DNA of 64,000 nucleotides from Nocardia bovistercoris. GTDB lineage: Bacteria; Actinomycetota; Actinomycetes; Mycobacteriales; Mycobacteriaceae. Made by a program: the position numbers and the translations under genes. A model generated the notes under the pieces. That model saw only the letters and a list, made by a program, of their open reading frames with translations. It ran no database searches and was not told the DNA's origin. Positions 61,411 through 64,000 of the stretch are shown piece after piece (position 1 is the stretch's first letter; each line of letters starts with the position of its first letter). The stretch spans positions 1 through 64,000 of the forward strand of contig NZ_JADMLG010000002.1 in the NCBI RefSeq assembly GCF_015674855.1, given 5' to 3'.

Positions 61411-62453
61411 CGCACAGCTCCCGCGGTTCGACCCCCGAGCAGCGGGACGGCCACGGCAGGAACTCCCGACAGGTCGACATCCACGTTCAGCACCGGCCCC
61501 GAACCCGAATCGGGCATCGCGGCGTCGACTCGCCCGATCAGTTCACCCAACTCGGCCCCGGATCGCGTCGGCGTCGGCACGGACTGGGCCAGCACATTCA
61601 GCAGCGGGGCCAGCATGTTCGTGTAGCCGGCAAAGGTTCCGTCCAGACTCGACAGCATCGTCGTCAATGCCGGGAACAGGGTGTCGACCACCAATCCGAT
61701 GCCCGCGTCGATGCGCGGACGGTCGGTGCGCAGCACATCGATGCCGTTGATCCGCGCGATGACACTCACCGTTGCGTCGACGAGACCGGCACTCGCGCCG
61801 AGTGATTCGCCGAAACTGCCGAGCACCTCCGACGGCGGCATCCGCTGGTGGTCGGCCACTGTCCGCGCGAACTGGATCACGGCCTGCATGAACGGGGTGA
61901 AGGCGCGCAGGTCGGTGGCAAGTCGCCCGATCAGTTGACTCAGCTGCGGTGTGGCGACCGCCACGGAGGTGCGCGACAGCGACCGCAGCAACTCGCCCAG
62001 CGTCGCGTCGTAGACATCGCCCGACCGGTCGCCGGTCAGGTGGATCTCACTGCCGGGGCGCAGCGCGGGCCCGCCCGCGCCGCGCCGCAGCTCGATCACG
62101 CTGATGCCGAAGAGGTTGGCGGGCGCGTAGTCGACCCGCATGCTTTCGTCCAGGTTCGCGAGCCGATTCTCGTCCACGTGCAGTTCGATCCGCTGTCGTC
62201 CCAGCGGCGCGGGGTCGATCGCGGCGACCTCCCCCACCCCGACACCGTCGAGGCGCACGTCGGTGCCCTCCGCGATCCCGTCCCCGATGTTCTCGGTGTA
62301 CAGCACGATGGACACGACGTGCGACTGCGCCAGCATTCGATGGACGCCGACCAGCGCGCAGACCAGGACGATCACCAACATCGCGGCGACACCGATCACC
62401 CGTGCGCGCGGCCGATCGATATGCACTCCGGGCATTCCGTAGGCGGGCATCAC
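61407..62453 (-). CDS. Mce family protein, MceA position
   Basis: A 348-aa Mce protein and first of the six. The anchor is VIGVAAMLVIVLVCALVGV, and the Mce domain contains AEGTDVRLDGVGVGEVAAI. GTG 62453 (or ATG 62450) starts right after the yrbEB stop. It ends in a hydrophobic, Val/Pro-rich tail without a stabilising Cys. Confidence 0.92.
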   Translation of the reverse strand: MMPAYGMPGVHIDRPRARVIGVAAMLVIVLVCALVGVHRMLAQSHVVSIVLYTENIGDGIAEGTDVRLDGVGVGEVAAIDPAPLGRQRIELHVDENRLANLDESMRVDYAPANLFGISVIELRRGAGGPALRPGSEIHLTGDRSGDVYDATLGELLRSLSRTSVAVATPQLSQLIGRLATDLRAFTPFMQAVIQFARTVADHQRMPPSEVLGSFGESLGASAGLVDATVSVIARINGIDVLRTDRPRIDAGIGLVVDTLFPALTTMLSSLDGTFAGYTNMLAPLLNVLAQSVPTPTRSGAELGELIGRVDAAMPDSGSGPVLNVDVDLSGVPAVAVPLLGGRTAGAVR

Positions 62454-62454
62454 A

Positions 62455-63312
62455 TCACCCCGTGAACTCGACGGCCGAATCGACGCCCCAGAACAGCAAG
62501 GTCAGGAGCATGTCGAGGACGACGATCAGCACGAAACTCGCGCGAACGGCCCGGCCGGAGGCGACGCCGACACCTTCGGGCCCGCCAACGGCGAAGAATC
62601 CGTGATAGCTGTGCACGAGAATGACCGCGATGCTGAACACCAGCACTTTCGCCACCGCGGCCCAGATGTCGGGACTGGTGATGAATTGGGAGAAGTAGTG
62701 GTGGTAGACGCCCGCGGGTTGCTTGTGCAGCAGGGTCACCACCCACGAACAGGACAGGTAGCTGAGGATCAGCGCGATCAGGAATGTCGGAACGATCGCC
62801 AGCGCGGCGGCCAGTACCCGCGTGGTGACGACGAAGGCGACCGATTGCAGCCCGAGCGATTCGAGCGCGTCGATCTCCTCGGAGATCCGCATCGAGCCGA
62901 TCTCCGCGGTCATCCGGCAGCCGCCCTGCGCCGCGAATCCGACTCCGGCGGCGATCGGGGCGAGTTCGCGCGTATTGGCGAATGCCGACACGATTCCGGT
63001 CATCGATCCGAGGCCGAGCAGGTCGAGTGTCGCGGCGGCCTCGATACCCACCGAGGCGCCGATGGCCACGCCGAGCACGGCCATCATCGGCACGGTGCCG
63101 CCGCCGACGATCAGCGATCCGCGGCCCCACGTCATGCTCGTCACCGCGCGCATGGTCTCGGCCCGGTAGCGGCGCAGGGTCAGCGGTATCGAGGCGACGA
63201 CCTGCCAGACGAAACCCAGGCCGAAACCGAACGCGTCGACCGGACGTATCAGCTCCGAACGAACCCTTCGCCCCGGTCTCAGGAAGCCGGGAAGATACGC
63301 GGACGGGGTCAT
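62455..63312 (-). CDS. YrbE family permease, YrbEB position
   Basis: A 285-aa ABC permease-like protein of the MlaE/YrbE family with about five membrane segments. The conserved cytoplasmic EQ-loop-like region reads CRMTAEIGSMRISEEIDALE. It pairs with YrbEA and a cytosolic ATPase (Mkl/MceG type, encoded elsewhere) to energise lipid import. ATG 63312 overlaps the yrbEA stop (TGATG). Confidence 0.93.
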   Translation of the reverse strand: MTPSAYLPGFLRPGRRVRSELIRPVDAFGFGLGFVWQVVASIPLTLRRYRAETMRAVTSMTWGRGSLIVGGGTVPMMAVLGVAIGASVGIEAAATLDLLGLGSMTGIVSAFANTRELAPIAAGVGFAAQGGCRMTAEIGSMRISEEIDALESLGLQSVAFVVTTRVLAAALAIVPTFLIALILSYLSCSWVVTLLHKQPAGVYHHYFSQFITSPDIWAAVAKVLVFSIAVILVHSYHGFFAVGGPEGVGVASGRAVRASFVLIVVLDMLLTLLFWGVDSAVEFTG

Positions 63313-64000
63313 CACGCCACCTTCGTCGGCAGGAACATCGCGACGACCTGGGTGATGACCACGTTCACCACGACCAGGCCGACCACCGACAGCACCACCG
63401 CGGCATTCACACCGTCGGCGACGCCCCTCGGGCCGCCTTTCGCCTCGAGGCCGCGTTGGCAGGCGATGATCGCGACCAGGAACCCGAAGATCAGCGACTT
63501 GATCACCGATATCCACACGTCGGTCGCGGAGGTGAAGGAGCCGAAGGTGGCCCAGTAGCTGCCCGGCGTCACGCCCTGGGCGATGACGGCAACCGCATAG
63601 CCGGAGATCACACCGACGAAGATGATCAGCACATTGAGCAGGGGCGCGACGACGATCATCGCCACCAGTCGCGGGACGACCAGCCGATCGATCGGATCGA
63701 TGCCCATCGTGCGCAGGGCGTCGACTTCGTCGCGAATGGTGCGCGCGCCCAGGTCGGCGGCGATCGCCGCGGCGCCTGCGCCACCGAGGAGCAACCCGGT
63801 GGCAAGCGGGGCGCCCTGCTTGATCACCCCGAGACCGCCCGCGGCGCCGATCAGCGAATCCGCGCCGAGATTGTGGATCAGGTTGCCGACCTGAACAGAG
63901 ACTATGACGCCGAACGGCACCGCCATGAGCACCGCGGGCACAGCGGTGACCCCGACCAGATACCACGCCTGAATCACGGTGTCCCGCCACGGGAATCGCA
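63312..64000 (-). CDS. YrbE family permease, YrbEA position (5' end outside the window)
   Basis: The C-terminal ~229 residues of the first permease of the mce operon. The frame is open to the right edge; codons before the apparent GTG at 63977 read FPWRDT, which fits the family, so the true start lies beyond 64000. The loop RTIRDEVDALRTMGIDPIDRLV is the conserved MlaE/YrbE element. It is the first visible gene of the eight-gene leftward operon. Confidence 0.92.
   Translation of the reverse strand, partial: RFPWRDTVIQAWYLVGVTAVPAVLMAVPFGVIVSVQVGNLIHNLGADSLIGAAGGLGVIKQGAPLATGLLLGGAGAAAIAADLGARTIRDEVDALRTMGIDPIDRLVVPRLVAMIVVAPLLNVLIIFVGVISGYAVAVIAQGVTPGSYWATFGSFTSATDVWISVIKSLIFGFLVAIIACQRGLEAKGGPRGVADGVNAAVVLSVVGLVVVNVVITQVVAMFLPTKVA

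Noticed and set aside
1..64000. CRISPR arrays, tRNA, rRNA or transposase genes
   Set aside because: No regularly spaced direct repeats with unique spacers, no cloverleaf-like or rRNA-like sequence, and no transposase, integrase or phage protein among the frames. The 125-bp hairpin repeats have no regular spacing.
56267..64000. The mce operon as a novel system
   Set aside because: Gene order, anchors, the lipoprotein at position E and the YrbE loops match the standard mycolata mce lipid-transport operon; nothing unusual apart from the window cut in yrbEA.

Overview
The window is high-G+C actinomycete DNA. It looks like Nocardia or a close relative in the Mycobacteriales. Supporting signs are an mce locus (yrbEA, yrbEB, mceA-F), an F420-type LLM oxidoreductase, a mycothiol-type DinB-like protein, DUF574-type methyltransferases, many GTG/TTG starts, and operons stitched together by 4-bp ATGA/GTGA overlaps. 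I see no rRNA, tRNA, CRISPR array, transposase or phage gene.

Left arm (1-10.4 kb): a secreted Ala/Gly-rich protein, a P450 divergent from a SAM methyltransferase, an L,D-transpeptidase-fold protein coupled to a cupredoxin lipoprotein, an ECF42-like sigma factor with its YCII/DGPF partner, an orphan NarL-type response regulator, an ABC exporter pair and an LLM oxidoreductase. A structured repeat of about 125 bp lies here (partial at 1-70, full at 5996-6120). A third copy, 124/125 identical to the second and inverted, sits inside the polyketide operon at 17910-18034.

Polyketide cluster (10.5-27.2 kb): a PadR regulator, malonyl-CoA:ACP transacylase, ketoreductase, long ACP, KS, chain-length factor (CLF), two hot-dog proteins with complementary missing catalytic residues, a single-chain KS-CLF fusion, a KSIII-like protein lacking the usual His and Asn, an alpha/beta hydrolase, a complete acetyl-CoA carboxylase (fused AccD-AccA, AccB, AccC) and an FAD monooxygenase. 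Ketoreductase and dehydratase functions are present and no enoyl reductase is visible, so I infer a highly reducing type II polyketide synthase that makes a polyene-type chain. Near-identical 17-bp motifs before padR and before the monooxygenase are candidate regulator sites.

Middle (27.4-42.6 kb): two histidine kinases (one orphan, one with its response regulator), an N-formylglutamate amidohydrolase-like protein, a FolC/Mur-ligase-like protein with a 23-bp tandem repeat upstream, a 3-hydroxyisobutyrate-dehydrogenase-like reductase, an amidohydrolase, a WYL regulator divergent from a TIGR03086 protein, an esterase, a P450-like/PEP-mutase fusion, an ArsR-type regulator, an XRE regulator with a tiny coupled ORF, and an Excalibur-domain protein.

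Conflict-type locus (42.7-56.2 kb): two divergent overlapping operons. The minus operon encodes an alpha/beta hydrolase, a caspase-like/VMAP protein, a MoxR AAA+ ATPase and a 1390-aa protein combining a vWA domain, an embedded response regulator and TPRs. The plus operon encodes a DUF4407-Ser/Thr kinase fusion, an FHA-PP2C phosphatase and an unrecognised protein. Its core matches the vWA-MoxR-VMAP ternary systems predicted from comparative genomics to be NTP-dependent immune or cell-death systems. The added phospho-signalling makes it the most system-like candidate here, together with the fused KS-CLF polyketide synthase.

Right end (56.3-64 kb): a complete mce operon read leftward; yrbEA is cut by the window edge.
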